Under the pieces are notes generated by a model. It was given only the letters and a program-made list of their open reading frames with translations. It searched no databases and was not told the origin of the DNA. From assembly GCF_033115175.1 (NCBI RefSeq), contig NC_084827.1:62061201-62125200 (forward strand): DNA of 64,000 nt, in the 5' to 3' direction. A program made the translations under genes and the position numbers. The DNA comes from Lepus europaeus. Its lineage: Eukaryota; Chordata; Mammalia; Lagomorpha; Leporidae. The first letter of the stretch is position 1, and the number at the start of each line of letters is the position of its first letter. Shown one piece after another: positions 10,401 to 21,165 of the stretch.

Positions 10401-11586
10401 AGAGGCTTTACCTGCTATGCCGTAGCACCAGCCCCCAGCAGGCTCTTTTATAAGTGGATAATTTTGTATGGCTCGTAAATGATGTCATAAATACCCACAG
10501 GGTCCTGGGCAGAAAACAAGGGAAAGGTGTGTCGAGAATAGCCAAGCTCACACTGCCTTCAATGGCCTTCGGCACACCCATGGGGCAGCCGCCCCCCCCC
10601 CCCCACGCCACCCAGGGCTCAGCTTAGATACTCCAAGCCCCCCTCCCAGCTCGCGTCAGCCCCGCCCCAGAGGACTTTGTCCCTCACTGGGATCCAGATC
10701 TGCCTTCCTGGGCAGAGCCTGGATCCCGTTGGTCCCTCTCTCTGACGCCCGCTGCCCCTGCCCTTGTCTCTCCACTAGAGCAGCTCCATGCTTCTTGGTC
10801 CACGTGTGTCCATGGTCCTCTGGTTTTCCTCTTGCCTGTTGCCTTCCTGCCATTAGCCCCTTTTAGGCCGCACTACTCTGGCAGAAAAGTCACCCTTGAT
10901 GGGGGATCTAGGGCAGATGGCCCCAGGGCAGTGCTTGGGACGTGCAGACAGGTTGTGGGGCTCCCAGCTGGCTCCCACAGCACCCTCTGCCTGCAGGTGA
11001 GTATGACCTGCGGCGCAAGGAGAGGTGGGAGCTGGACCTGAACATCCAGGAGGTCCTCATCCACCCCAACTACAGTCGGAGTACCACAGACAACGACATC
11101 GCGCTGCTGCGCCTGGCCCAGCCCGCCACCCTCTCGCAGACCATCGTACCCATCTGCCTCCCGGACAACGGCCTCGCCGAGCGAGAGCTCATGCAGGCCG
11201 GCCAGGAGACCGTGGTGACGGGCTGGGGCTACCACAGCAGCCGAGAGAAAGAGGCCAAGAGGAACCGCACCTTCATCCTCAACTTCATCACCGTCCCAGT
11301 GGCCCCGCACAACGAGTGCGTGCAGGTCATGAGCAACACCATCTCCGAGAACATGCTGTGCGCGGGTATCCTCGGGGACCGGCGCGACGCCTGCGACGGC
11401 GACAGCGGGGGGCCCATGGTCGCCTCCTTCCGAGGCACCTGGTTCTTGGTGGGGCTGGTGAGCTGGGGCGAGGGCTGCGGGGACCTCAACAACTACGGCG
11501 TTTACACCAAAGTCAGCCGTTACCTCGACTGGATCCACAGCCACATCGAGGAAAAGGAGGCGGCGCCCGAGAGCCCGGCCCCTTAG
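4336..11586 (+). CDS. PROC: PROC, vitamin K-dependent protein C precursor (eight coding exons, 464 aa)
   Basis: Coding join: 4336-4405, 5566-5732, 6714-6738, 6876-7013, 7118-7252, 8428-8579, 9435-9552, 10997-11586 (1395 nt). Every junction is GT-AG and phase-consistent. Order: signal peptide and propeptide (1-42, ending HKR), Gla domain with glutamates at all nine expected positions, aromatic linker, two EGF domains, dibasic KR (199-200), activation peptide [14 protein letters not shown] (201-214), trypsin-like heavy chain (215-464). The triad is H256 (TAAHC), D302 (DNDIA) and S405 (GDSGGP), with the specificity aspartate in [13 protein letters not shown]-glycosylation sites NCS, NYS, NRT and the atypical NEC are kept. 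Known role: a plasma zymogen made in liver, activated by thrombin-thrombomodulin with EPCR, that inactivates factors Va and VIIIa. The heavy chain is 250 aa, as in human. No inactivating change seen. Confidence 0.97.
4406..5565. other. PROC: PROC intron 2
   Basis: No SINE in 1160 bases, with a short G run near 5382. Nothing coding recognised. Confidence 0.5.
5566..5732 (+). CDS. PROC: PROC exon 3: propeptide and Gla domain
   Basis: 167 nt, same length as the human exon. It codes the carboxylase-recognition propeptide ending HKR at residue 42 and mature residues 1-37 beginning ANSFLEEL. Glutamates sit at mature positions 6, 7, 14, 16, 19, 20, 25, 26 and 29, with the C17-C22 loop intact. These are the residues converted to Gla for calcium-dependent phospholipid and EPCR binding. 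Confidence 0.95.
6011..6180 (+). repeat. 84-bp tandem duplication in PROC intron 3
   Basis: GGCAGCTCAGTCCA starts at 6011 and again at 6095. Each copy goes on to GGCCACCACTGCC and a (CT)-rich stretch. Confidence 0.8.
6714..6738 (+). CDS. PROC: PROC exon 4: 25-nt aromatic linker micro-exon
   Basis: The 25-nt exon between CTACAG and GTGAGT codes LVFWYTYV plus one base. The 25-nt size and phase match the human exon. The FW pair of the aromatic stack is kept, while the following residues differ from human. Confidence 0.93.
6876..7013 (+). CDS. PROC: PROC exon 5: EGF-like domain 1
   Basis: 138 nt, phase 1-1. Cysteine pattern of the first EGF domain, with the extra C-C pair typical of protein C (QCCGHGTC). 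The aspartate in CADSIG is at mature position 71, the known site of beta-hydroxylation. It lies in a very GC- and CpG-rich stretch. Confidence 0.95.
7118..7252 (+). CDS. PROC: PROC exon 6: EGF-like domain 2
   Basis: 135 nt, phase 1-1. It begins EVRFSNCS, giving the atypically spaced N-linked sequon NCS, and carries six EGF cysteines ending DDHLQCEPA. Donor GTGAGC. Confidence 0.95.
7253..8427. other. PROC: PROC intron 6
   Basis: No interspersed repeat recognised in 1175 bases. GC-rich at its 5' end. Confidence 0.5.
8428..8579 (+). CDS. PROC: PROC exon 7: light-chain tail, activation peptide, heavy-chain start
   Basis: 152 nt, nine longer than the human exon, so the precursor gains three residues. 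It codes the light-chain cysteine (FPCGR), the KR pair removed on processing, the activation peptide 201-214 and the heavy-chain start LIDG. The thrombin site is DPR|LID. The acidic residues at P3 and P3' are present. Confidence 0.94.
8650..8938 (-). mobile_element. C SINE in PROC intron 7
   Basis: Starts about 70 bases after the exon 7 donor with a degraded tail. The head ends ACTACACTGCTGGCCCC. Confidence 0.85.
8939..9434. other. PROC: PROC intron 7, unique part
   Basis: Unique sequence up to the exon 8 acceptor. Nothing recognised. Confidence 0.4.
9435..9552 (+). CDS. PROC: PROC exon 8: protease domain with catalytic histidine
   Basis: 118 nt, as in human. Codes [18 protein letters not shown] through FVRLG with catalytic H256 in LTAAHC. 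The KKK cluster is part of the basic 37-loop exosite. Acceptor ATTCCAG, donor GTGCGG. Confidence 0.95.
9553..10996. other. PROC: PROC intron 8
   Basis: Unique sequence flanking one SINE (10121-10435). A C run lies at about 10591-10604. Nothing coding recognised. Confidence 0.4.
10121..10435 (-). mobile_element. C SINE in PROC intron 8
   Basis: Full length; flanked by a short duplication, CAGCAGGCTC, on both sides. Confidence 0.9.
10997..11586 (+). CDS. PROC: PROC exon 9: rest of the protease domain and stop
   Basis: 590 nt ending with TAG at 11584-11586. Carries catalytic D302, glycosylation sites NYS, NRT and NEC, the specificity aspartate and S405 in GDSGGP, then VSWGEGCG and the terminal helix. 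GC-rich. Confidence 0.96.
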
Positions 11587-11655
11587 CTCCCTGCCCCCCA
11601 GCGGCTGCTCTTGGTAGCAACATATGGGACATTAAAAGGGCATGCAACAAATGCA
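11587..11655 (+). promoter_or_regulatory. PROC: PROC 3' UTR and poly(A) signal
   Basis: A very short 3' UTR. ATTAAA at 11631-11636, 45 bases after the stop, is the only hexamer nearby. Cleavage is expected about 15-20 bases later. ATTAAA is also the signal I recall for human PROC. Confidence 0.75.
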
Positions 11656-11659
11656 CCAG

Positions 11660-12425
11660 CCTGCTGTCCTGTCTGGCCTCCCGTCCCTTCTCTGGGTTGC
11701 TCTGGAGAATAGTAACATTTATGGAGCACCTATTGTATGCCTTGTATGCCACATGCTGTATCCTATTTAACTCCTGAAGTGTGGGGAGGAAAGGAGCAGA
11801 CCTGAGTTTTCTGAGGTCTGAAGCTGATAAAATGTGTGTGTGGATGGAGGGTGGGGATGGCAGAGTTCTTTTTTTAAGAATGAGAATTAAACTATGTGGC
11901 TGTAAAACTGTGGCAAGCTTTTTTAGAGCCTTGGAAGGAGCCTGTGCTAGCCAGGGACCCAGTGAAGCCAGCTGGGGAGGTAGAAGTGTTTAGCTGGAGC
12001 TACAGGAGAGAGCAAGGATTATGCTATCAGGACTCAGCCCTGGGTCTGACTCCAAAACCCACATGCCTCACCCCCTCACCTTCTCCCCTGTTCCTGCAGG
12101 GCAACTGCCTTGACACCTGCTGGGGTGTGGGGGCTGTCGTGAGCCCCTGCTCCCACACCCCCAGAAGTAGCTGGAGAACCAAGAGGTGTTGGTCCATCCC
12201 AGAGTGAGCACACAGGCTGCTGAAGAACCATGAATTGCAGTAAGCAGCAAGAGGCTTGGTCCTCGGCTCACCTTATTGGTGTCATTGATTGACACAGAGG
12301 AGTAAGTTTGAATGCCCTGATTTGAAATCCAAAAAGGACTGGTGGTCAGAGGAAGATGTGGAAATTACTCCTGAACTGACTCTAGCGATCTGTGTGGCAT
12401 GGGGCAGGTCACTTCTCTCACAGTG
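11660..12425. other. Unique DNA downstream of PROC
   Basis: No repeat or gene recognised between the PROC poly(A) site and the LTR remnant. Confidence 0.4.
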
Positions 12426-12895
12426 TGATGGTTAATGTGGATTGTCAAGGCTGACTGGAGGGAGGGGTGCCCAGCTGGCAAAGCTGTGTTTCTGGGTGTC
12501 TGAGCGTGGCATGGGAGTGCATGGGCTGAGTGGCAAATCCACACTTCAGTGGGAAGAACACCATCCACTATTAGGGAGCCCAGATGGAACAAAAAGGCAG
12601 GGGGAATGCGAATCTTCTCTCTGCCTCCTGCCCCTGGACACCAGAAGTCCAGGTCCTCTGACCTCTGGCCTTGGACTGATAATTATATCCTCGGCGACTC
12701 TTCTGAGGCCTTGGGACTTGGATTGAGCCATGCCAATGACTTCCAGGTGACCTCCTGGTGAGACTTCTCTGCCGCAACGTCACGTCAGCCAACACCCATA
12801 GTAAGTCCCTCTTCCTCTCCTCAACACCCTCTGTCTCCCTCTGTCTCCATTAGTCACGTGGGTTCTGTCTCTCTGGAGAGCCCTGACAAAAGCAC
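12426..12895 (+). mobile_element. Ancient LTR-type repeat remnant
   Basis: Begins GATGGTTAATGTGGATTGTCA and ends near CTCTGGAGAGCCCTGAC, with a TCACGTGGGTT motif near the end. This matches the start and finish of a widespread mammalian LTR-like repeat that I remember but cannot name safely. The middle is diverged. Confidence 0.45.
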
Positions 12896-12926
12896 TGGGC
12901 ATCAGTACAATGAAGGGATGAGATGA

Positions 12927-13177
12927 GGGGCCAGCGCTGTGGTGTAGCGGTTAAAGCCAACACCTGCAATGCCAGCATTCCATATGGGTGCTGGTTTGTA
13001 TCCCAGATACTCCACTTTCAATCCAACTCCATGTTAATGTGCCAGGAAAAACAGCAAAAGTGCCCCAGGTGCTTGGGCTCCTGCACCCACATGGGAGACC
13101 CTGAAGACTCCTGGCTTGGCCCAGTCCTGGCCATTGTGGCCATCTGGGGGAGTTGAACCAGCAGATGGAAAGATGGA

Positions 13178-13218
<41 letters not shown>

Positions 13219-13251
13219 CCTAACTCTGACTTTCAAATAAATCTTTTAAAA
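12927..13251 (+). mobile_element. C SINE
   Basis: Full length, with (CT)n and CTTTCAAATAAATC tail. Confidence 0.9.
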
Positions 13252-13260
13252 GAGTGGTGT

Positions 13261-13546
13261 GGGGCCGGCGCCGCGGCTCAATAGGCTAATCCTCCGCCTA
13301 GTGGCGCAGGCACACGGGATTCTAGTCCCAGTTGGGGCACCGGATTCTGTCCCGGTTGCCCCTCTTCCAGGCCAGCTCTCTGCTGTGGCCAGGGAGTGCA
13401 GTGGAGGATGGCCCAAGTGCTTGGGCCCTGCACCCTATGGGAGGCCAGGATAAGCACCTGGCTCCTGCCATCGGATCAGTGCGGTGCGCCGGCCGCAGCG
13501 CGCTGGCCGCGGCGACCATTGGAGGGTGAACCAACGGCAAAGGAAA

Positions 13547-13578
<32 letters not shown>

Positions 13579-13598
13579 ACTGTCCACTCTGCCTGTCA

Positions 13599-13637
<39 letters not shown>

Positions 13638-13638
13638 A
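13261..13638 (+). mobile_element. C2-type SINE with long AAAT tail
   Basis: Head GGGGCCGGCGCCGCGGCTC and CTCTGCCTGTC end with (AAAT)n. Flanked by the duplication AAGAGTGGTGTGG on both sides. Confidence 0.92.
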
Positions 13639-13654
13639 GAGTGGTGTGGGAGGG

Positions 13655-13916
13655 GTGAGATCCTCCATCCACAGGTTCACTCCCCAGATTGCTGCAACAG
13701 CTGAGCCTGGGCCAAGCCAAAGCCAGGAACCAGGAGCTTCCTCCGGGTCTCCCACATGGGTGGTAGGGACCCAGGCACTTTGGCCATCTTCTGCTGCTTT
13801 TCCCAGTCTATTAGCAGCGAGCAGAAGTGGAGAAGCTAGGACACAAACTGGTGCCCATATGGGGCGTCAGCATTGCAGGCGGTGGCTTTACCTGCTATAC
13901 CACAATGCTGGCCCCT
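13655..13916 (-). mobile_element. C SINE, tail truncated
   Basis: Begins within the body (GATCCTCCATCCACAGG) and ends with the reverse head CCACAATGCTGGCCCC. Confidence 0.85.
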
Positions 13917-14049
13917 GAAAACAACTTTTAAACCAACAAGAAAATTTGATTTGTCTAATAGAAAGCAAAGGAGGAGAATAAAAAGAAGAGGCAAGCAAAT
14001 AGAAATCAGTTGCATTTCTGTATAGGGGGTGCTTCAGAAAGTTTGTGTA

Positions 14050-14369
14050 TGGGCAGGTGTCTGGTGCAGCAGTTACGTTGCTGCTTGGGACGCCTGCATC
14101 ACATATCAGAGTGCCTGGTTCAAGTCCTGGCTCTTTTGCTTCCAACCCAGCTTCCTGATAATGTATACCACGGGAGGCAGTAGATGATGGCTCAAGTACT
14201 TGGGTTCTTGCCACCCACATGGGAGACCCAAATGGAGTTCCTGGCTCATGTTTTTGGCTTGGCTGAGCCCTGGCTATGGGTGTATTTGGGGGAATGAAAC
14301 AGCAGATGGAAGATCTCTTTGTCTCTGTCTCTGCTTTCCAAATAAAATTTAAATAAATAAATAAAAATT
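14050..14369 (+). mobile_element. C SINE, variant head
   Basis: Head variant GTGTCTGGTGCAGCAG with TGCTTGGGACGCCTGCATC, and end CTTTCCAAATAAAA. A separate, older subfamily. Confidence 0.8.
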
Positions 14370-14622
14370 GGGGCCAGTGCTGTGGCATAGTAGATTAAGC
14401 CTCTGCCTGTGGCACCGGCATCTCATATGGGCACCAATTTGAGTCCTGGCTGCTCCACTTCTGATCCAGCTCCCTGCTACTGGCCTGAGTAAGCAATAGA
14501 AGGTGGCCCAAGTGCTTGGGCCCCTGCACCCCCATGGGAGACCCAGAAGAAGCTCTTGGCTGCTGGCTTCAGATTGGCTCAGGCCTGGACATTGTGGCCA
14601 TTTGGGGAGTGAACCAGTGGCC
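14370..14622 (+). mobile_element. C SINE, tail truncated
   Basis: Follows the previous copy directly and stops at GGGGAGTGAACCAGTGG before the (CT)n part. Confidence 0.85.
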
Positions 14623-14819
14623 CCAAGTATAGTCTTTTCAATAGCTGGTACAATGGGCAGCCACAGGCAAGAGAAGAGACCTTGACCCATGTTCCATACT
14701 TTATTCAAAAATTGACTCAAATTGGAATGAACTTAAATGCAAATGTAAAACTGGAAAAACTGGAAAGAAGGTACAACTCATGGAAACTATGGAATAAACT
14801 TGAAATAATTACAAATAGA

Positions 14820-15167
14820 GGGGCCAGAGCTGTGGCATAGCAGGTAAAGCCCCCGTCTGCAGTGTCAGCATCCTATATGGGCACTGGTTCAAGTCCCGAC
14901 TGCTCCACTTATGATCCAGCTCTCTGCTATGGTCTGGGAAAGCAGTGGAAGATGGCCCAAGTCCTTGGGCCCCTGCACCCATGTGGGAGACCCAGAAGAA
15001 GCTTCTGTCTCCTGGCTTCAGATCGGCACAGCTCTGGTCATTGCAGCCATCTGAGGAGTGAGCCAGTGGATGGAGGACCTCTCTCTCTCTCTCTCTCCAC
15101 CCCACCTCCTTTCTCTGTATAACTCTGACTTTCAAATAAATAAATAAATAAATTTTTAAAAAATAAT
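14820..15167 (+). mobile_element. C SINE
   Basis: Full length, ending CTTTCAAATAAATAAATAAAT. Confidence 0.9.
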
Positions 15168-15529
15168 AAATAGAATTAGGTTAAGCTTACCTATTAAATG
15201 AGAAAAATCTAAGAAAAGAAAAATACTATTTGGAGACCACTTAAAAAGAAAAAGACCCTGAAAGATTAAAAATAAAAAATATTAGAAATTTCATGCATAT
15301 TTGAATGAAGAGAAAGTTAAGATATTAAACTTTGTAACTAGTAAAGTGGAAATTAAGGGAAAATATCAAAAACAAGTGTAGACAGTGTATACTGGAAAAA
15401 GAATCAACTGTTTATAAAAGAAATAAACATCATAAAATTCTGTGCCCCCATACCACAACCTCAAAATGTGTAAAGTCATGTTTGGGAGGAGAGCAGAGAG
15501 GAATAACAGGGGTATATGGAAGTATTTTT
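15168..15529. other. AT-rich unique DNA
   Basis: Nothing recognised. Confidence 0.35.
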
Positions 15530-15852
15530 TTAAAAAGATTTATTTTATTTATTTGAAAGACAGAGTTACAGAGAGGAGAGGCAGAAAAAGAGGCCTTCCA
15601 TCTGCTAGTTCACATTCCAAATGGCTGCAACAGCCAGAGCTGGGCCATTCCAAAGCCACGAGCCAGGAACTTCTTCCAGGTCTCCCATGTGAGTGCAGGG
15701 CCCCAAGCACTTGGGTCATCTTCTACTGCTTTCCCAGGCTACAGCCGAGAGCTGGATTGGAAGTGGAGTAGCTGGGACTTGAACCGGCGCCCATATGGGA
15801 TGCCGATGCTGCAGGCCAGGACTTCAACCCACTGTGCCACAGTGCCACTCCC
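15530..15852 (-). mobile_element. C SINE
   Basis: Full-length reverse copy; the head ends GCCACAGTGCCACTCCC. Confidence 0.9.
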
Positions 15853-15889
15853 TTGGAGATTTTTTAAAACTGTCTTTGAAATGAATAAA

Positions 15890-16224
15890 CTGGAGTGGGA
15901 GTTGTGGGACAGCAGGTTAAGTCGCTGCTTAGGTCACCTGCATTCCATATTGTTGTGCCAGTTTGAGGCCCTGCTACTCTGCTTCTGGTCCAGCTGACTG
16001 CTAATGCACCCGGGAGACAGGATGATGGCCCAAGTGCTCGGCCCCTGCCGCCCTTGTGGGAGACCCGGATGGATGGAGAGCCTAGCTTGTGGCTTTGCCC
16101 TGGCCTGTCGCAGGCACTTGGGAAGTGAACTAGCAGGTTCTCTCTCTCCCTCTCTCTCTTTCTCTTTCTCTCTCTCTCTCCTCCTTTCACTCTGCCTTTC
16201 AAATATGAATGAATAAATAACCAT
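15890..16224 (+). mobile_element. C SINE, variant head
   Basis: GTTGTGGGACAGCAGGTTAAG head; CTTTCAAATATGAATGAATAAAT tail. Confidence 0.85.
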
Positions 16225-16597
16225 GAAAAAGACACCCACCCATTCATATTTTAAAATAAATCAATCAAAGATAAAAAATAAGTGAATATACAGAAGATCG
16301 GAACAAGTTAATAAGCGTGAGGGATTCTTCTTGAACACACTAGTAACATTTACAAAACTGCTGGGTCATGAAAGACACCTCAATAAACCCAGAGAGGTCA
16401 CCATGGCATGCATGTCAGCTAGCTAACACCTGAAAGCAACCAATACCTGAAAATCCCATGATTCTTAAATGAACACATTCATTAAGTGCCACAAGGGGAA
16501 ATAAGACATAAGAAGAACTGAATGCTGATTTGTGGTTCAGAGCCAAACAATCCCTAGGGGGAAATTGTAGCTTTAAAGGTACTTATCGAGAAATGTT

Positions 16598-16931
16598 TTT
16601 AAAAGATTTTATTTATTTGAGAGTCAGAGTTACACACACAAAGAGAGGAGGAGACAGAAAAAAAAGTCTTCCATCCATTGGCTCACTCCCCTAATGATCA
16701 CAACAGCCGGAGCTGGGCTGATCTGAAGCCAGGAGCCAAGAGCCAGGAGCTTCTTCCAGGTTCTCCCAAGAAGGTGCAGGAGCCCAAGCACTTGGGCCAT
16801 CTCCTATCACTTTCCCAGGCCATCAGCAGGGAGCTGGATCAAAAGTGCAGCAGCCAGGACTCGAACCAGCGCCCATATGGGATGCCACTGCTGCAGGTTA
16901 CTCAGCTTACTAAACCGCAGTGCCAGCTCCA
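16598..16931 (-). mobile_element. C SINE
   Basis: Full-length reverse copy with a degraded (GA)n part. Confidence 0.88.
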
Positions 16932-17394
16932 AGAATTTTTTTTTTTAAAGGAAAAACAAGTATTAGTCAAGGTTCTCCAGTGAAATGGAACCAGTAGAAC
17001 AACAAGATTGGAGAAAGAGAGAGAGGCAGCGGCCTGTTGACTGATTTTAGTGAGTCCAGGATTCTGGAGGCTGGCAGGCCCCAAGCGTGCAGGGCAGCCC
17101 TGCAGGCTGGGACCCAGGGAAGAGGTGCAGCCTGAGGCAGTGGCGCTCACTCGGCAGACTCCTTCTTGCCCAAGGAGGTCTGTCTTTGGGCCATTGCCTC
17201 CTTCAACTGCTTAGGTGAGGCGCACCGGCACTATGAAAACCAACCTGCTATACTCAAAGTCGACAGATTTCAATGTTTAGATCTCACCCAAAAAACACCT
17301 GAGCAGGAAGCATTCAGAATGCTGTCTGACCACATGTCTGGGCTCCAGGGTCCAGCTGAGCTGACATAGAAAAGGAGCCATCACTGCTCAGGGT
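16932..17394. other. Unique intergenic DNA
   Basis: Nothing recognised. Confidence 0.35.
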
Positions 17395-17645
17395 TGACTT
17401 GTTCCCACTCCCCCCACACGCCCATGTTGAAGCCCCAACCCCCAGAAACTCAGAGTGTGACCTTATTTGAAAATAGGGTTGTTGCAGAGGTCATAAGATG
17501 AAGCCGCTCTGAAATAGGGCTGCCCCCTAATAACACAGATGTTTTTCTAAGGAGGGGAAATCTGGATCTAGAGCTAGGACCAGGTTCCCCTGACCTTGAT
17601 TTTGGGTTTTTGGCCTCTAGAACTGTAACACAATACAGTTCTGTT
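17395..17645 (+). mobile_element. MaLR-type LTR remnant (MST/MLT1-like)
   Basis: Features such as CCCATGTTGAAGCCCCAACC, GACCTTATTTGAAAATAGGG, GAGGTCATAAGATGAAG and GGCCTCTAGAACTGTAACAC follow the order of mammalian MaLR LTRs. Diverged; subfamily not assignable by eye. Confidence 0.55.
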
Positions 17646-17650
17646 GTGCT

Positions 17651-18004
17651 TTTTCTTTCTTTCTTTATTTATTTATTTATTTTTTTTTTTGACAGGCAGA
17701 GTTAGATAGTGAGAGAGAGGCAGAGAGAAAGGTCTTCCTTCCATTGGTTCACCCCCCAAATGGCCGCTACGGCCAGCGTGCTGCACTGATCCAAAACCAG
17801 GAGCCAAGTGCTTCCTCCTGGTCTCCCATGTGGGTGCAGGGCCCAAGGACTTGGGCCATCCTCCACTGCCCTCCCAGGCCACAACAGAGAGCTAGACTGG
17901 AAGAGGAGCAACCGGGACAGAATCCAGCCCTCCAACCAGGACTAGAACCCAGGGTGCCAGCGCCGCAGGCAGAGGATTAGCCTAGTGAGCCATGGCACTG
18001 GCCT
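17651..18004 (-). mobile_element. C2-type SINE
   Basis: TTGACAGGCAGAGTTAG start, GGATTAGCCTAGTGAGCC head. The poly(T) tail merges with (TTTA)n. Confidence 0.9.
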
Positions 18005-18014
18005 CTTTAATTTT

Positions 18015-18375
18015 TTTAATTACTATTTTTATCTACTTGAATGGTGGAGCAATAGAGAGAGAAGAGGAGAGACAGAAAGAGAGAAGAGAGAGAGAGAGAG
18101 AGAGAATCTTCCATCTGCGAGTTCACTGCCTAAATGCCCTCAACAGCTGGGGCTGGACCAGGCTGAAGCCAGGAGCCAGGCTCTCCATCCAGGTCTCCCA
18201 CATGAGTGACAGGGGCCCAAGCACTTGGGGCACCATCCACTGCCTCTCTGGGTGCACAATAGCATGAAGCTGGGTCAGAAGCAGAGGTGCCAGAGCCGGG
18301 ACTCAAACCCACACTTGCATACAGGATGCAGGAGTCTCAAGGTGGGGTTCAACCTACCGCATCCCAGCACCCACC
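18015..18375 (-). mobile_element. C SINE, older copy
   Basis: Long (GA)n at 18055-18105; the head is diverged (ACCTACCGCATCCCAGCACCC). Confidence 0.8.
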
Positions 18376-18551
18376 CCAGATTTCTGCTGTTTACACAGCC
18401 CAGTGTGTGGTCCTCTTGATGGCGGCCCTAGCAAGGCACACAGCAAATATGGGAAAGAGTAATATAGACCTAAAGGGACACGAAGGAAGGAATAGAAAGG
18501 CATGGGGGCAGAAGTCAGTGTAACAGAGGAGGAAGTGAGAAACTGGAGATG

Positions 18552-18892
18552 AGGAGCAGGTGCTGTGGCTCAGTGGATTAAACCGCCGCCTATGATGCCT
18601 GCATCCTATATGGGTGCCAGTTCGAGACCCAGCGCTCCTCTTTCAATCCAGCTCCCCGCTGGTAGCACCTGGGAAAGCAGCAGAAGATGGTCCAAGTGCT
18701 TGAGTCCCTGCACCTATGTGGGTGACTTGGATGGAGCTCTTTGGCTCCTGGCTTTGGTCTGGCCCAACCCTGGCCATTGTGGACATTTGGAAAGTGAACC
18801 AGCAAATGGAAAATCTCTCTCTGTATCTCTCCCTCTCTCTGTAACTCTGCCATTCAAATAAATAAATAAATAAAAATAAAAAATAAAAAAAG
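18552..18892 (+). mobile_element. C SINE
   Basis: GTGCTGTGGCTCAGTGG head; flanked by the duplication AACTGGAGATGAG. Confidence 0.9.
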
Positions 18893-19589
18893 AACTGGAG
18901 ATGAGAAATAAAATCCAAACCAATGCTTTGAAAAGATTCAGAGGCAGACCTCTGGTGACAGAAGAGAAATGCAGATGACAAAGAGGAAGTGAAAATGGGG
19001 GTTTTATTTTATTACACACTAATACATTTGGAACCCCCAAGAAAACAGATCCATTCCTGAACAAATGCCCGAGTGCAGTGGGGGTGCCAGTGGGGGCGGA
19101 GCCTTGGGAGGGTCAGCAGGGGTAACACCCACACTGGGCCACTCCACTCATCTATGAAAAGGCCTCTTTACAGCCCAAGGCTGCAGTCACAGTCGAGGAG
19201 GAGACCCTGCCCCAGGGACAGGTGCCAGGTCTTTTGCGGGTGAAGTAGAGGAGTGGGTTACTAATTTTTTTCTGGGTGCACGTACACACACAGAGAGAGA
19301 GATTTATACAGGTGCACATGAGTTATCCCACACAGAGAAATACCCTTCATAAGAAAGGAGGGGAGAGAGAGAGAGAGAGAGAGAGGACAGGCAATCCAGC
19401 ATCTCCTCCAGTTGCTGTCTGGAGCAGAAGAGAGAGTGCCCCCCAGCTGCTGAACTCTTTTATGAAGTCAAAGTGGGGGGCCTCTACAGGCAGGAAGCCA
19501 CCTGGGAGTTTTACAACACTTCCATTAAAAAAATAACAGATGAATCCCAGGGAAAGGGGGTGTTTTCATTGACAAGTCACAGGATAGTA
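18893..19589. other. Unique intergenic DNA with a (GA)n run
   Basis: (GA)n at 19364-19385; otherwise nothing recognised. It could belong to the LTR-like element to its right, but no viral gene signature is seen. Confidence 0.35.
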
Positions 19590-20090
19590 TTGGTGCCAAA
19601 CAACACTCCAAACTGGCTGGAGGCATCACTGCAGAACCTCCAAACTGGATCCACTCGCCTAACGTGCAGAAAGCCAATCACTGACATCGAGATGCGGGAA
19701 GAAAGCAGGTATTTATTGCAAAGTGCAGAGCTGGGAGCCGGGCAGCCCGGGATCCCCGAGGAGTTAGGGGTGAAGGTTCTTATGGATTTAAGTTGGGGCT
19801 GAGAGGTGCGTGATCAGCTTGTGTCCAAATTGCTGGTTGGTCAGTGGCACTCGTGACTTTGCTCTGATTGGTCGGTGATGTCATGCTCTTTAGGGAATTT
19901 ATGATGGCCAGGTGGGCTCCAGTTGGTCTAGGGGTTCCGTGCAGGAGGTAGCTGCCTTCTGGAATTCCCTTACATAGATCACCCCAGGACAACACTGGGG
20001 TGTTGTTTCTTATCTATGGGAAAAGCACAGCCTGCTTGAGTCTGATGATTAGAACCTTGTAGGGCCAGCTGTGCTGCTCCCTCAACCCAG
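19590..20090 (-). mobile_element. Probable ERV LTR, - strand
   Basis: Read on the - strand: CCAAT-type boxes (ACCAATCAG near 19865, a second at about 19840), a TATA-like AACTTAAATCCATAAG, then AATAAATACC at about 19712, followed by a U5-like stretch. This is U3-R-U5 order. Edges and target duplication were not resolved, and no internal viral genes are seen next to it. Confidence 0.5.
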
Positions 20091-21165
20091 CGAGCTCCTT
20101 TTGGTAAAAGCCAAGCACACACCCATTAGGCTAAGGGAGACAGATGAGAGGCTGGGTCCTGCCTTTACGATACAGAAGTTCAGTCCCAGACCCAAGGAAC
20201 TCTACCACCTGCAGGCCCTGGAATTGGACCCTAGGCATCCTCCACCTTCTTCTGTCCTGACCCCTTCAAGCTGAGCCCAAGACTGATGGTCACGGTGACT
20301 GCATCTCTCCAGAGAAGGGATGGACAGACACAGGTCAAGTCGGCTGACGTCAGCGGAAGGTTCCAGTTCTCCAGCTCACAGCAGCCCTGTGCAGAGAGCG
20401 TCTGCCTCCTGAGGAACCGCCCACACAGCTTAGTGAGAAGGACAGAGGGGAAGCGGCCGGTTCCGTGAGGCCTGGAGAACCAGGGCGAGCTGGTGGGGGC
20501 TGGGGCAGGCAGACTCAGCCTCCTCACAGGCCAGGCAGGCATCCCTGGGGTCTGCCCTGTGATCACTGTAGCCTTCTTGGTGGGAAGATAGAAATCAGCT
20601 TGCTTGTGTGTGTGTGTGTGTGTGTGTATGAGAGAGAGCCCTAAGGAAAACTAGTCACTGCAGAAAGGAACATGCCAGCTTCCAGGAGCACACCTTTGTA
20701 TTTCACACTACAAAGTCCTGCCCATATCTGGATGACTTTATGGGTGGTCCTAGCCTCTCCCTAAGGAAGGCACCCCACGAAAATCCTCTGCCTGGTGCTA
20801 AGTAGGAAACCCACCTTGAGTAATAAAACCTATTTCATTGTCATCTTGTTCCAACATCTGGATCATCTATAGGTCTGTGTCTATTGGCTTTTTATTCCCT
20901 TGACTGCTGCTTTCATTTTCCTGTTCATTTGCCTGTCTTGTAATTTTTACAGTATGCAGAAAATTGCTTATACAGGAACCATGGCAACTAAAGATGATAT
21001 GATTTTCCTATGAGAAAATGTCTTCCCTTTCTTGTTCAATCAATAACTAAGCCAGGATGATGGACTGCAGCTTTTGTTACAATCAATCCTGTCTGGTTTC
21101 AAATGCTTGCTGGGAAGACACTCTCAGGCTGTAGACTGAGTACTGGTCTGGCTGTATTTTCTTTC
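20091..21165. other. Unique intergenic DNA with a (TG)n microsatellite
   Basis: (TG)n at 20605-20627; nothing else recognised. Confidence 0.4.

Noticed and set aside
10873-11544. 223-codon open frame antisense to PROC exon 9
   Set aside because: A shadow of the GC-rich protease exon; no start context, no family similarity, and codon use is explained by the sense strand.
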